64,000 nucleotides of DNA from Eopsaltria australis (lineage: Eukaryota > Chordata > Aves > Passeriformes > Petroicidae): assembly GCA_034509425.1 (NCBI GenBank), contig JAVTVJ010001681.1, positions 186,001-250,000 of the forward strand, given 5' to 3'. Below the pieces are notes generated by a model that saw only the letters and a program-made list of their open reading frames with translations, had not been told where the DNA came from and did no database searches. Below are positions 1 through 13,192 of this stretch, piece after piece (position 1 is the first letter of the stretch; each line of letters begins with the position of its first letter). Made by a program: the position numbers and the translations under genes.

Positions 1-60
1 CTGCACCTTGCTGTCCACTCATCCAGCCCACAGTTCCTGAGCTTGAACCACAGATCCTCA

Positions 61-772
61 AGGGCTGTAATCAATGGCACAGGATCTCTTTGGAGGCTTG
101 TGTCTAGTGGTGTCCCCAAGGGTTCAGTACTGCTCCAATATTGTTTCACTTGTTCATCAGTGTCTTAGATGAAGCGGCAGGTGCCTCCTCAGCAAGTTCA
201 CTGACATTGCAAAGCTGGAAGGAGTGGCCAATACCCCAGAGAGCTGTGTAACCCTTCAGGAGGACTTCAGCAGGTTGAAGTGTTGGCCACAGAGGAGCTG
301 CCTAAAATTCAGCAATGTGTCCAGTTCTGGGCTCCTCAGAACAAGAGAGGCATGGAGCTCCTGGAGCGTGTCCAGGGGAGGGCAGCATAGATGGGGGCTG
401 GAGCATCCCAGCTACGAGAAAAGGCTGAGGAGCAGGGCCTGTTCAGTCTGCAGAAAAGAAGACTGAGAGAAGATCACATCAATATATATAAATATCTGAA
501 TATCTGTTAGGTGGACATCACGAAGATGGAGCCAATCTCTTCTTAGTAATGCTGAGTAATGGGCAGAAACTGGAACATAGAAATAGCCACCTGAACATGA
601 GGAAGAAATTCTCTACTAATTGAGCACTGAAGCAGGCTGCCCAGAGCAGTTGTGGAGTTTCCTTCCCTGGAGTACTCAAAAGCAGTCTAGACAAAATTCT
701 GAGTACTATGCCACAGGAGATCCTGCTTAAGCAAGGAGGCCAGTGACCTCCAGTGGTCTTCTCGTGACCTAT
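61..772 (+). mobile_element. CR1 LINE, 5'-truncated and internally deleted
   Basis: This is a degraded CR1 non-LTR retrotransposon in sense orientation. It opens inside the reverse-transcriptase part of ORF2. The translated block SGVPKGSVL at 106-132 matches the conserved RT motif of the family. It then runs through the 'feature' of aligned blocks typical of CR1: the 'aagctggaaggagtggc' region near 212, the 'ctcctggagcgtgtccag' region near 358, and the 'aggctgcccagagcag' region near 632 in the 3' part. Around 315 the text jumps from the codons after KFN to the 'vssSGLL' block, so a segment of ORF2 is missing. The 3' end fades near 772 without a clear octamer tail. The first 60 bases may belong to the same copy but are too diverged to call. 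Frameshifts and stops make it dead. Confidence 0.85.
63..477 (+). pseudogene. CR1 ORF2 reverse-transcriptase remnant
   Basis: The longest open piece is at 224-466. Read with frame changes, the segment follows CR1 ORF2 from the RT motif SGVPKGSVL to the C-terminal block resembling 'LEHPSYEKRLRSRA' and 'LQKRRL'. In intact CR1 this protein copies the element's RNA at a nicked target. Here the catalytic aspartate motif (normally AFADD-like, just downstream of the GVPQGS block) is destroyed: the matching stretch near 190-215 reads as a frameshifted 'FTDIA'-type sequence. A deletion near 315 removes further residues. No function is expected. Confidence 0.7.
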
Positions 773-3700
773 CTGTTAAATGGGAACAATACCTTCCCTG
801 AAGGAGGTGAATCCTGGAGGAAAGGTTACTCTTTAGGCATCTGTTGTTCTGTGGTATATAATGATACTGGTGTACATACTCCATTGTATGTAGAGTGTGT
901 CTCAGCCTGGTATGATTGACAACAAAGTCAACTGGAGCTGGTTCTTTCTCTTGTGAAAGAGTTAATTACTATTTAATTTAAAAGTAAAATTCATGTTCAA
1001 ATACAGCTTTTATGAATGTGCTTGGTACTCGTCCCTTTCCCCTTAGCCTTTTTTTTCTGGAGACATGGTCATCTATCTGAATTCACAGGTTTAAAATATA
1101 GAGCCTGTTTCAAAGTAGCTTCATTTGCTCTAAACTCTCAAGATGGTTTTGTGAATGTGATGTTGAAAAGAGTGTTCAATTGAGATATTTTCAAGGCTAA
1201 ATAGAGGGTAATAACAATCTCCTTGGTCAAAAGAGCCTTTCTGAATTCCAGAATAAAGCTGGTGTGTGAGGAAGGTAAGCTGGATTGCAGAGATAATGTG
1301 TCACTGTTCCTATTTATTTTTTAGTCTCTAAAGTTCTAGAGTTTGGTTTGCTGTCATATTTTACAGGACAGGAGAAGCACACTGTATTACCTCTTTCCCC
1401 CTTTGCTCTTTTCAGGCTGCTGTTGTACCTCCCAAGCAAGTAGTCCCAGTTTTGTGTATATGTTTTTTAGAAGAGTAACACTCTACACTTGATTTTGTTG
1501 AATTTTATCTTAATGGTTTCTGAGCCTCTGCAATTTCTCAACATCCATTTCAGTTCCAGTCCTCTCTTCTGCAGTGCTCACCAAATCCCACTAGCTTTGT
1601 GTCAGTTGCAGAGTTTGTAAACATGCTCATTAGTGAAGAAATTTAAAAGACTATTAAAAGAGAACCATGCCCAGAATGGATTTCTCTGGTACTCTGATGT
1701 GTCCTCAGTTAGTAAGCATTCATTCCTGGGTGTTGACCTGTTGGTCATTCTGGTGTCACGTTACTTCTTGTGTGCCTGCAATAAGATGATTTATTTTCTA
1801 GTTCTGTCTCTTCCTGGCCTGTTACACAGCCTGCTGGAAGTGGTCAAACATCTTTTGTTCAGTGGAGCAAACCCAGAATTCTGAACTGAAGCCTGATTTC
1901 TTAGAGAATCCATTTTGCTTTACTTCCTGTGGTTAATACTGCTTCTATGGCAAATGTGAATTTATCCATCTTTAAACATTCTGTGAGTTTGCCTCTCAAG
2001 TAAGAGATGCAGATAAAATCTATCATGATTAACTAATTCTGGTGTTCCTTTCTAAAATCATGCTAATTTCAGGACAGTGTCAGAATACATAAAGAAATCT
2101 ACCACTGCAGAACTTTGCATGTACAAGATTGGGAAAAATAATTTATTTTCTGTATGCTTACAAAGACTGTGGTGATTCAGTATAGTCCAAGTGGAAAAAA
2201 AGCATGGAGGAATATGGGTTTTTTCTTCAAATAAGGCTCAAGTCAAGCCACTACTCACAGAATGGCATATATCACATACATGTAATATATGTTCTAGTTT
2301 GGAATATGCTTTTAGGTTAGAAAGGAAATCTGCTTTGGCACTGAATATTGTGAGCCCTTGAAAAGCATGACTTGCCCTGGAAATTCTGTGTAAGTCACAG
2401 CTAATGAATGTTCGATTAGTAGAATTTCCCATAACTTGTTTTTTTCTCCTCCATGCACTTTTCTTTCTGCCAATCAAATTTGAGTTGTGTTCCTCTCTTT
2501 TTTTGCACAAGTGTTTATCTTTGCGCTTTTCTCCTTTCTTTTTTACAGTTACCTCTTTTGTTTCATTTGCTTTATGTTTTCTTCCCAAATTTTTTCCTTC
2601 ATCAGTGCTGTTTATGCCAGCTTTGAACAGAGTGATTACAAGGTGGAATTAAACTATGTAAAAAAATACTCGTTTGTATAAGCTACTGTTCACCATTTAA
2701 ACAATGTTTGAGAACCAGTTATGACTACTTTCTTGTCTTCTTGAACTATGGACTTGATTTTGCCCAGATACAAGCATGTTTAAGACAGTAGAATCTTAAG
2801 TAAAGCTGAATTTGGCAAAAATTTTCTAACTGCTGTTAACATGACTTTCATCCTCCCTAAATATGTGTTTTTTCTCATACCTAACTTCATCATATGGAAG
2901 GCAATATTCTTGTCCTGGCAACGAGGAAAAAAAATTAAATGGCAAAGACAGAAAAAGAAACACTAATTCTCATTCTCTGATGAGAAAACGTAGAGGGTTT
3001 TTTTGTTGCTTTCACAGTATTTTTCTGAATCCTCTTTCCTGTTTCGTATGTGCTTAGTTTTCAGATTACAGGGTTGTGAATCCGCAAGCAAGGCACAGGT
3101 TATATGATTTTTTTTTTTTTTTTTTTTTAATTCTCAAGCTGTAGAATATGTTTGCAACTTCTCAGTCATGGTATCTGTTTCCACATAATACAATAACAAC
3201 TAAATACAATTAGAACATATTGGTAAATTGTATAAATCAGTGCACTGTATGAAGTAGCAGAATATGTTAAGATTCTCTTCTACCTAAACATGTAACATTT
3301 GAGACAAGTCCTGGAATGTTTCCTTAGCCGTCTTACCTCAAAAATGTATTTTATCAAAAATCAACCTGCTGAATATGATGATATGGGAAAACAACAGTAA
3401 AATGGGGAGGGAAATGGTCTACTAAGAGAGGGTTGTTTCAGTATTTTGCTAAATATGTTTCAGTGTGCAAGGGCAATTTTGTTGTGTACCCTAACAGAGT
3501 TTTCCCAGGTGAGTGACTGCTATCTACTCAGTTACACAATTGGATCAGAAGTACCAAAGGCAGATAGCAGATCTGGGATGAGTAGGTTTTTCTAGAGGCT
3601 ATCAAATACCTGGATAAATTGGAGCCATCTCTGCTGCTACTCAGCTTGCAGAGAAATGACAAGATAAGGCCATAAGGGTTTTCTGTCTGTGCTCCCCTGT

Positions 3701-4159
3701 GAGCTCATTGCTAACTGCTATATGTAAGTAGGACTCTGGAGATATTTTTATTTTCTATTTATACTTCTCCCTTACTAAATGAGATGCATGAACATGAAAT
3801 ACAGCTACTCAAGAAGGAAGGTGTGCAATTTAAGATGTGGAGTTTTGTTTTCAGCTGACCTTGTCAATATGCAGACTTTATCTGATTTAGTGTTCACACT
3901 CTGGTTAGGCTATAATAGTTTGCTTCTGTTTAGCTTTAAACAACTGATCTTGAATCCAAAATGAATCCTTCATCATGGGATGGTGTACAGGACAGGTCAT
4001 TCAGTAATGCCACTGGAAGAAGTAGATGTCAGCTTTCTGCAGCTGTTGTTTACATTAGTCACTGCTTCTAGCAATCTGCTGGCACAGCAATTCATATGAC
4101 CACTTTTAACACAGAAATTCAGATAAATCAGGTTAGTTTTGACTGGTAAGGTAAATAGG
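773..4159. other. Unique AT-rich DNA, no gene seen
   Basis: I see no recognisable gene or dispersed repeat here. Open frames are short and lack domains; those at 1633-1884 (+), 2238-2588 (-) and 2404-2652 (+) are typical chance frames in AT-rich, pyrimidine-rich DNA. A T21 homopolymer lies at 3108-3128. A 'ccaggtgagt' string near 3507 resembles a splice donor but has no paired acceptor that I can defend. Confidence 0.6.
3108..3128. repeat. Poly(T) tract, 21 bases
   Basis: This is an uninterrupted run of 21 T. No LINE or retrocopy body is recognisable on either side, so it is better read as a simple homopolymer than as the tail of a minus-strand retrocopy. Confidence 0.9.
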
Positions 4160-4818
4160 GTGTGGTGGACATGACCTAGCCATGGATGGGCACTCACAGC
4201 CCAGAAAGCCAAGCGTGTCCTGGACTGTATGCAAAGCTGTGTGGCCAGCAGGGAGAAGCCCTGCCCCTCTGCTCTGGTGAGACCCCACCTGCAGTGCTGC
4301 GTAAGCTCTGGGTTCCCAGCACAGGAAGGACGTAGAATTGTTTAAGTGAGTCCAGAGGAGGCCACCAAGATGATCAGAGGGATGGAGCACCTCTCCTGTC
4401 AGGAAGGGCTGAGAGAATTGGGTTTGTTCAGCCTGGAGAAGAGAAGGCTTTGAAGTGACCTCCTTGCAGCCTGCCAGCAGCTGAAAGGAGCCTGCAAGAA
4501 AGATGTAGAGAGACTTTTTACAAGGACAGGTAGCGACAGGATAAGGGGGAATGGTTTCCAAGTGAAAGCCAGGAGGTTTAGATTAGATACTAGGAAGAAA
4601 TTCTTTCTTATGAGGGTAGTGAGGCATTAGAACAGGTTGTCCACAGCAGCTGTTGATGTCCCATCCCTGGAAGTGTTTGTTCAGATCAGGTTTTAATGGA
4701 ACTCCAAGCAACTTGGTCTAGTGAAAGGTGGTGCTACCCACGGCGGGAGTTGGAACTAGATCATCTTTAAGGTCCATTTCAACCCAGGCTATTCAATGAT
4801 TCTATGGTTCTATGATAT
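4160..4818 (+). mobile_element. CR1 LINE 3' end with octamer tail
   Basis: This is a 5'-truncated CR1 copy in sense orientation covering the end of ORF2 and the 3' UTR. Recognisable blocks run in order: 'cagcccagaaagccaa' (about 4198), 'gtgagaccccacctgcagtg' (about 4277), 'ccaccaagatgatcagaggg' (about 4362), 'ggtttagattagatac' (about 4574), 'tggaactagatcatcttta' (about 4752), and a final 'attctatggttctatga' (about 4798-4815), which is the avian CR1 octamer-type end. Severe 5' truncation is the usual product of target-primed reverse transcription in this family. The ORF2 part is broken, for example by a stop after 'EKRRL' near 4453. The 142-codon open frame on the opposite strand (4133-4561) is antisense to this repeat. 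Confidence 0.93.
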
Positions 4819-7800
4819 AAGCCAACTCATTGAATTTTGGCAAAGTAATGCTGCTTCAGACTGTGTTACAGAGAACTTTATTCTTCACAAGAAATGTGAT
4901 AGGTGAAGGCAACTTTTAATCCAACAAAACAAGTGATTCTAGAAAAAAATTATCCAGTCATAAACAGGATATCATACAAGGGATTAATAATTCTAGGAAA
5001 AAATTGTAAGTTCACATAGTCTAGCTTAGCCAGGAACATTTCTGTGTTAAGAAGATATCTGTGTTCCTTTTAGAAACCCCAATGAGTTGTTCAGCATTTT
5101 TACCTGTTTCCTACTCTATTACATATAAATTCTGCTATTTAGCTTGCAGAAGTTTTGTGTTCATTGTTACAGCAACTTTACCTGCTGTCTGTCTGAGAGT
5201 TAGAGGCTGTTTGGCCTTTGCCATCTTGTTCAGTGACCTGTGCATGTTAAACTTAACAACAGTTATGAAGCATTGTTTTAATACAAGATGTTTTAATCTA
5301 CCTGTGTAATGTACTTGAGTTAACTCACAGTCATGTACTTGACAGTTCTGGATAGGACACTGATGATGACACTTACAGTTGTCTTGTCCAATTTGTCTTG
5401 TGCAATAAATGTTAAGTTAGCTGAGATGACTAGGAAGTAGTTAGCTCTGGCAAAAGAAGTTCTCAGAACAGCTGTAACTACATGCTGTCTTCATATCTTG
5501 GAAAATCTTTATTCTTTCAGAAACTTAGGTATAAATGCAGAAAAAAAAGTCTGTCAGTAGATGAAATTGGGAGGCTCAGCACAGATTATTCTCACCAGGT
5601 TTGCTAGAGACTTCCTATGAAAAACTACTAAACTCTTCAAGATTCTAGGCTCAAATAGTGGTCGTTTCATTACAGCTCTGATAGAAATTTTAGTAGTTTG
5701 AAATAAAATATTTTAGTAGGACACTACCCCATGGGTAGGTTTCCTCTCCCATGAATCATAAAACATGCTCCTGGAATTGGCCCATTAGATTCTTAAATGT
5801 TTGTAGAGATTAAACTACCAGTTCTAAGTTTGATGGTGCTGTTCCAGTTTAACCTGTGATCTCTGAGGTGTGGACATGGCACTGCTCCTTAAGCAAAAAA
5901 CATGCAGTGGTTTTTGCTGTGGGGCTTTGTGGATGTCTAGGGATATGGAGACTCTGTTACTGCCAACTTCACAAAGTCAACCTGCACTTTTCATGAAGAG
6001 AAAATATAGCCTGCTGAAGAGACTTTACATCATGGGACACTCCATTGTCCCTGCTGGCAGAACATGGTCTTTGTGTTAGTGATGTCTAACTGCTGAAGCA
6101 GTTTGCTGCCATGCTTATGAGTCAGAGCCCTATATCCCTTGCCATGCACTCTTTAATGCTTAAGTGGAATATAATACATGTGTGAGACTGTTATCACAAT
6201 CAAAACATTGTGTTCTGATCCACCTGATTGATTTTTTTTTTTTTATTTTTAGGGCTTTAAAAAGCCTTTGGCGGTCTGAAAGCCTCTGTCTCAAATGTAG
6301 ATGTGCCTAGCCTTGTGGTTTTCAATTCTTTTCCTGAAATAGAGAATAATCAGAATTATATTTTAATGAAAAAGTGTTAGTAGGGTAATAAGCTTTATTT
6401 TTAATGCTTTTTGTGGCTAAAGGAGCAGAATTGGATACTACTTTTGAAGTGTTAAAATAATCCATTTCTGATAAGAAGCTACTCAGAGGAGTTAGAAGCC
6501 TGTTACACAGAACTTACCAATGGTTTTCAAATATTTCTGTTATCAACTGTCATGAAACAGAAATTATTTACCTCCTTTCAATTCCTCTAGAGTGTATGAA
6601 ACACATGCAGTTAACCAGCCATTCTGAATTTCTGAAAATTTACAACTTACTAAAAATACCTGGAACTTTTCTGCAAAATTAATGAGGACTTTTTTCACTA
6701 TAAAATTTGTATAGAATGACTTACTTAGAGCAATAACAAAATAGAGCTAAACAACTGTCACTTAATCCCTGCAGCAGAGAGTGGGAATCTGGCAAAAAGT
6801 TGTCATCACCTGTTATCTACCTGGTTGTAGAGGTGTTATAAAGTGTCTTAAATGATATAAGAGTACTTGAGGAGTACTAACCTTAGACAATGAGGAGAAA
6901 GATGCAACTAAATCTTAACACATTAGTATCTGGAAGAAAGTAGCTAAGTTTAATACCTCAGAGTTCATTTGTTCAGGATAAAAGATGAAAGTATCAAGGA
7001 AAAAAAGTCATCATGTGGATGTGTACAGGAGACGTGTTTGTCTAATAGGGACTTAACTCTAATGCACTTGCTAATTTCAGTAAGTGTGAAGGGATGCATT
7101 TAAATGGGTCATCTCTGATTAGAAGCTTTGGAAAGCAGAATGATTCCACTCCAGGGAAGCCAATGAGCTAAGTAGACTTACAGTCCTTAGTTACAAAGGG
7201 CCTGATATTAATATTCTGGGTGATGAAACTAGGTTGATATGTTGTTGCTATTATTGTACTGTCCATAATGCTTATAATTTTGTCAATTGTTTCCTGTATT
7301 ATTTATTGGCCCAATGCATTTACTTCCTATTTAGCAGGGCAAATGGACTTTTCTAAGTGTGTCAGGGGTACAATTCTCTGCCCTACTATTGCCTCCACGC
7401 ATTCTAATATATGCTAACAATAACATTAGGGACAAAGGCTGTGCGCCTTTTGCCCCTGACGGCCATCTGCCTTTTCACCAGGCCCAGTATTGTGAACAAA
7501 TTATCAAGCAAAGCAAGCTCTCCATGTGGTATGCCTGGGTACAAGTGTACATTGACATTTAGGTTCATGAGTATTAGTATGTGTGGTGTACAGACTGGTA
7601 AGCAGCACAGATGCATAATTGTATTAAACTTGCTCAGTAGTCTTTCAGAAAACACAGAGAACCTGCATTCTCCTGGTGAACTTCTGAACCTCTGCTAAGA
7701 TTGGATGCATTAAGAATAATGAGCAAAGAAGAAAACAAATTTGTGAGTGGATAGATGCAAGCAGACTGAGATAGAAGAGTAATAAGACAACCATCCCCCC

Positions 7801-9282
7801 CAGTGACCAAATAAAATGACATTTAAAAGTTAACTGGAAACTGGTACTGGAGTTCTGTGTAAGAAAACCCCAGGGACAAGGGAACAAATATAATCAGTTA
7901 CAAAAAATAAGCTAATCTGGCCCTACATGTAAGGAATATAATGACAAAACAACCCCCAAACTAGCAACAGTTTAATTGGAGATGCAGTTGTGTATGGTCT
8001 GAAACATGGAAATCTCTAGCAAAGCATTCATTGTCCTGCACCACTGTAAACAAACCAAGCTATTTTTTTTGTCATTAGAAAATTATTAGGGGCATTATTG
8101 TTAATTAATAAATTGGAATTTATTATCATAAATTGTCTTGTTTGTGGAAGAGGTGATAATGGTTCTTGCAATAGGAAAATTGTTTTAAAGTAATGATTAG
8201 AGTTATGTTGCTTCCCTCTTTCAGCTCTTCTTCCCACATCACTCCCACTATAGTCAGTTGTTGCCCTGCCTGTTCAGGAGGAATTGCTACTTCGGCCATG
8301 GTGTAGGACAACCAGGAGAAGAAAAGACCTTGGAGCTTTTGTTAATCCTGTTTGCTTCTGCTGCTGCCTTGCATCCCTCCAACTCTTTTCTCAGAAGTCA
8401 AGGTTATGCAAGTAGGAAGGAAAACCGACTCTTCAGGTTGTATAGATTGCTGAAACAACTGATTATAGCTGTCTTATACCAAATAAAGCAGGTAGTCTGC
8501 TCTTCTAAGTTGCTTCCTACTTTACCTGAGTCAAAAGCTATTTTTTCACAGTGGAGACTCTGAACAGGCTGCCTTTTAGAACCTAGGAAAGAGCTATATG
8601 CAGTGCAATCTAAATAGAGATTGCACAGGCATGTCTGTTTCTGAAGCCACTGCAAAAAGGGAGGACTTTCCAGAAGAACCCCTGAGAGCAAAGGTGTGGC
8701 ACTAATCCTTGCACAGGGCAAATCCAAACTGGAAAGTTAACCCTAAATGCACTGGCAGCATGTTAAATTCAGAAGCCATCCCAAAAGGTAAATAGAAGTT
8801 GTCCACTTAGAAACTGATTGGCTAGTTGGACAGACTTCTAGCTAGTCCTTTTGCCTGGGAACTTGACCTGCAAAACCTGTGTTTGTAACAGCATAGCATT
8901 TTTAAATATAGGAGTTGGATCCTATGCATGAATAAGGGCAATTGCAGCAAGTTGTCATTCCAGCCCAGTTAGCAAAAACTCGTGGACTGCTGAAGAATAA
9001 CCCAAATACACTGGAGACTGGTTTCACTGTTACATAGTCAGCATCCACAGAGAATAACATTGACAGGATGTGAAGCTGTATTACTTTGGCAAATCTAGAG
9101 ACGAGGTTCCATTGTCAGCATCATTGATGTATCCATTGCTATTCCTTGCTTCCTGTACATCACCCATTAAACATGCAAAATTTTGGCCACTTTGAAGAAT
9201 GAAGGATTCCTCCAAAAATATTTATCCTTCTAAATACCCATTGTCTTTCCTATACTTTATTCCTGTGAGTTTGAGTTGGTAT

Positions 9283-9340
9283 GTTTTTTTGTTTGTTTTG
9301 TGGGGGTTTTGTCCCTGGTTTTGTTTATTTGTTTTTTGTA
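9283..9340. repeat. GT-rich low-complexity tract
   Basis: The plus strand is composed almost only of T and G, with TTTG/TTTTG units. It has the same base character as the tract at 51655-51790 and, on the other strand, the one at 58465-58660. Confidence 0.7.
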
Positions 9341-12300
9341 AAGCTGCCTTTAAATATACATGAAACCTGATGACTTGCATCTGTGTTCATAGCTAGAACA
9401 TACAGTCTGCCTAGAAGAAAAATGGCTTTTTTCCTTACATGAGGAAGGAACTGAGGAAGCACAAGAGAAGATAAGCATAAGAGAAAAATTATAATGGAAA
9501 TAAGAAACAAACCAAGTTAAAACTAATTTATGAGAAAAAATTCAGGCCGAGGAATGTGAAATGGAGGTTCCTGGCTGTTAGTGGGAAGCACATTTGACTG
9601 AGCCAGTACTTTTGCCTCCTCGTGGCTGCTGCAGGTTTTTCTGGTAGCTGGCATGTAACTTCAAAACTAACTTGTATGCTTTGTTTCATCTGATAGGCAT
9701 ACTTGGAACACCCTGTATAAGCAACAGAAGCAATTATGATTGTAGTTGGTTAGGGGGTGATCTTAGGGATAAAGAAGACTTAGTAGAGACTGTAAACAAG
9801 TAACATTTTTATCATGCTACCATGGCTCATGTACGGTATTACTTTTTGTTATGGTTAAAGGAGTGCTATACCAATTTAAGAAACAAGTGCTTCAATGCTG
9901 CTGCAATTGTGGAGAGGCTGAATTGAGGGTTAAGGCAATCCACCTTCAGAGATCTCAAATTTCAGTCATTATTAAAGTGCTTTTTTCCAGGCATGGGTTA
10001 TTTATTTCAAGGATTACATTGTTGTGTAATTTTACTCAAGAAACAGCCTGGCTATTAGTAGACACTGGTGAGTAGAAAATTTGTTGTTAAAAGGACTGTG
10101 ATTATGATAGCTACCATAAGCCCTGCAACAGACTATACAACCTGCACATCAATTTAGGAATGGAGGTCTGCAGTTACATTGAGGTTTGTATTTAATGGCC
10201 AGCCTTTGCCAGAGGCCCTCAGGAAAATCAAAGCACTGGTTTCAAGAATTGGCAAAGATGTTAGTGCAGATGGGACTTGAAATGTCATAGATGGAACCTC
10301 TCCTACTTCATTTCTGAAAGTACACATGTGATCTGAGTTTGTCCCTCTTTGGAAATTCTTTTGTTTTTAACTTAGGTAACAGCAAGTGAATTGCTGCCAA
10401 AACATTATGGAACTATGCTGCACATAGCTACCATATTTTCTTGTCTGGAGAAATGCTGCTTTCACTGTTTTATTTGTACCTTGGCTTAAAGAAAGCAGCA
10501 TTAAATTGCATTGGAAACAAAACTGAGTAGACTGTACTGATACTCCTGTTCAGATCCCTAACACTGGCCTTTTTATTATGTACTTCTGGCATATGGAGCT
10601 ATGTTAACATGTGATGGTAGAATTTCTAGCTAAACATGCCACGGTGGTGCATTTTCTCCCCCAGTGTTTCCTTACATCTGCAATTACACTGTGGAGAATA
10701 ATATTCTTGAGCTGAAAATGTAATTTGGCCAAACACCTAAGTCCTTTGAAGTTAGATAACCCCCACTTTGAAAGCACAAAGACAGCATGCAATTTCCCTA
10801 AAAGAAAGAATAAATTAGTGGCAGATATATGGACAGCACATAGAGGTTAACTCTTTCTCCAATGATCTAGCCAGCAGAAATGTTGAATCTGTGTTGATAA
10901 AGTTAATTTCCTCTTGCAGCTTGATAATTTGCATTAGTTACTTGATGGGAAGAAGAGGGATATTTTGAAGGCATTCAGTAAAACAACCATGGTCAACAAG
11001 AATTTTGACAGGTAGGTTTAAATACTTGTAGTTTTAAATTTGGGCTGTATTTAGTAAAAATTCTTTAGAAAACAAGCCATACAAGAAAAGATAGTGAAAA
11101 TAAATACTGACTTATCTTACCCTTGTAATGATTTGCTGAGTAACTACATGAGGTGGAAGTGTTTGTAGGAGGATGTACTTTGATTTCAAACACAAGCGGG
11201 GCTTTGTAAATATATTCAAATCGCTGTGCACATGGCAGCTTTGTTTGCTCCTAGAACCTACTCCAGATAGGTTCTATATTACAAATCTCATACAACTGTT
11301 ATATTATTGTGCGATTAATGTCTTTAAAGGTTTGCTAAAATACTTTGCAATTTTCTTTCTAATACCATAGAAGTTCTGCTATCCATCCAATCATAGATCT
11401 TTGCATTACATTGGAAAGTTATTGTGGTGCTATCTCTAAAGAGCACATTACAAGTGTGCTGCAGTATTGGGCCTTGCTGGTTTGCCTTGTAGCTGGATGC
11501 TGGCTGGGTATCTGTGACTGTTCAGTTCCAAAAGAGCAATTTTGTGATTGTGGGGTTTGGGGTTTTTTTTCCAATATGATTCACAATCCACTGTCTTCAA
11601 GATGCACCACCCGCAACTACTTTTTGGCCAAATTTAAGACTGAAAAGAGGAGACCCAGTAGTGACTGAGTCACTTCTGTTGTGTGCCAACAGGTTGCTCC
11701 TTTGCTGATTAGCCACCTGCTTTTGATCTGGATTATATCCAGACTTGCTCCAGATGGCCAGAGAACGGGAATGTCAGCTGTAGTCAAGGATACCTGCAAA
11801 GCACTGAGAGCTGCAGCAAAGCATCTTTGAAGAGAAGAACAGGGAAAGGCAAAGTAAAGGGAAGGCAATGAAAAAATAGAGGCATGGAGCCAATTTCTGA
11901 TCTCAGCACCACTGATGTCACCAATATGAATTTTATCCACAGAGTGCTGAGGAAATGAGAATAGAAACAGGTCAGAGGGAAAGGTGACAGACTAGCACAG
12001 GTGACAGCGAGGGGAAAATTAATCATGTCTCAACTGTAATCTTAATGGCTACTCTGCTTTAACACTTGTAATGTCTGTTACTCATCCAAGAGCGTAAAAT
12101 TAATAAAATCTTTCCAACAGACTGCTTGTCTTTCATAGCAGCTCCAGCCAGGGATTTTGGTGCACTCATCTGCAGATCCATTTGAAAAGCAATGTGCATA
12201 GATCTAATGCAGGAAAAGATTTAAATCTCCTCATGTTTCAAGTGAAATACTATAGTAACAAGCATCCTTACAGTTTAGATCTTATTTCATGTAGTGTTCT

Positions 12301-13060
12301 GCACATTTCCAAAGTTGTTTAATTTGCTGGTGAGTACCAACAAGCTTCACCTATGCTTTAGAACATCTTCTTGTAAAAAATTGCAACAAACACACAAAAA
12401 ACTACCTTTCTGGAATATTTTCTTTTGAAAATGCTCATGAAACTCTATTGGTGAATCAAAAAAGATGAAAATAAATGTTACATTTGCTGCAAGGATTTTT
12501 TTAGTTGTTTCACTGGACTATTTGTTCTGAAAGTGGTTTTTCTTCTTCTAAAATAAGGAACAGAAAATATGCATGAAGAACGCCTCATCTGCTTTCAAGT
12601 ATTCTTCAGCCTAAAAAAGTTGTGTTTAATTAATTATTTGTTTATAGAGTCCATTCTAAATTCTTTCATTTTTTGAACATTTGCCCCTGGAAAGCTGTTG
12701 GAGTTTTTTGTAACTTGTTTTGGTTTGTTTTTTTAAAATTTTTTTGGTAGATTGATAGGCAATCATTAAACTAAGGCAAGTAGCTAATTTCATGTGTCTA
12801 GGTGCCACAAGGGTTAATATGATTCAGTACAATAATATACATTGTAGTTACTTCCTTTCACTAAAGAGAAATAAGACTTTGGAATTCTTTGTCCACTTGA
12901 ATAGCAATATGATTTTTGGAAGTGCTGTGTTTGAAAAGTCCCACTGAACTGAGGGAAAGGAAGCACTGTCTCATATTCCTATTTGCAGATACTTGGAGGC
13001 CTGATCTAGCAATAAAGTGTGCTATGTTGGTTTTCTGACCGTTTCATTAGAAAGTAGGGA

Positions 13061-13192
13061 TTTTTTTTTTGCTGGATTTTTTTTTTTTTTTTGTAAGTGT
13101 GAATTTATAGGAGCTTGTCTTTGAGTTGAAGCTGACAAATTTTCTCAAGTTTTAAAAATAACATCTCAAAAAAAAAAAAAAAAAAAAAAAAA
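13061..13192. repeat. Facing poly(T) and poly(A) tracts
   Basis: A T10 run (13061-13070) and a T16 run (13077-13092) are followed 75 bases later by an A25 run (13168-13192). The T and A runs are complementary and could pair in a transcript or single strand. No CR1 or other retroposon body lies between them; the spacer is ordinary AT-rich sequence. Confidence 0.85.

Noticed and set aside
4133..4561. 142-codon minus-strand frame
   Set aside because: It is the antisense of a plus-strand CR1 copy and does not match CR1 protein in its own direction.
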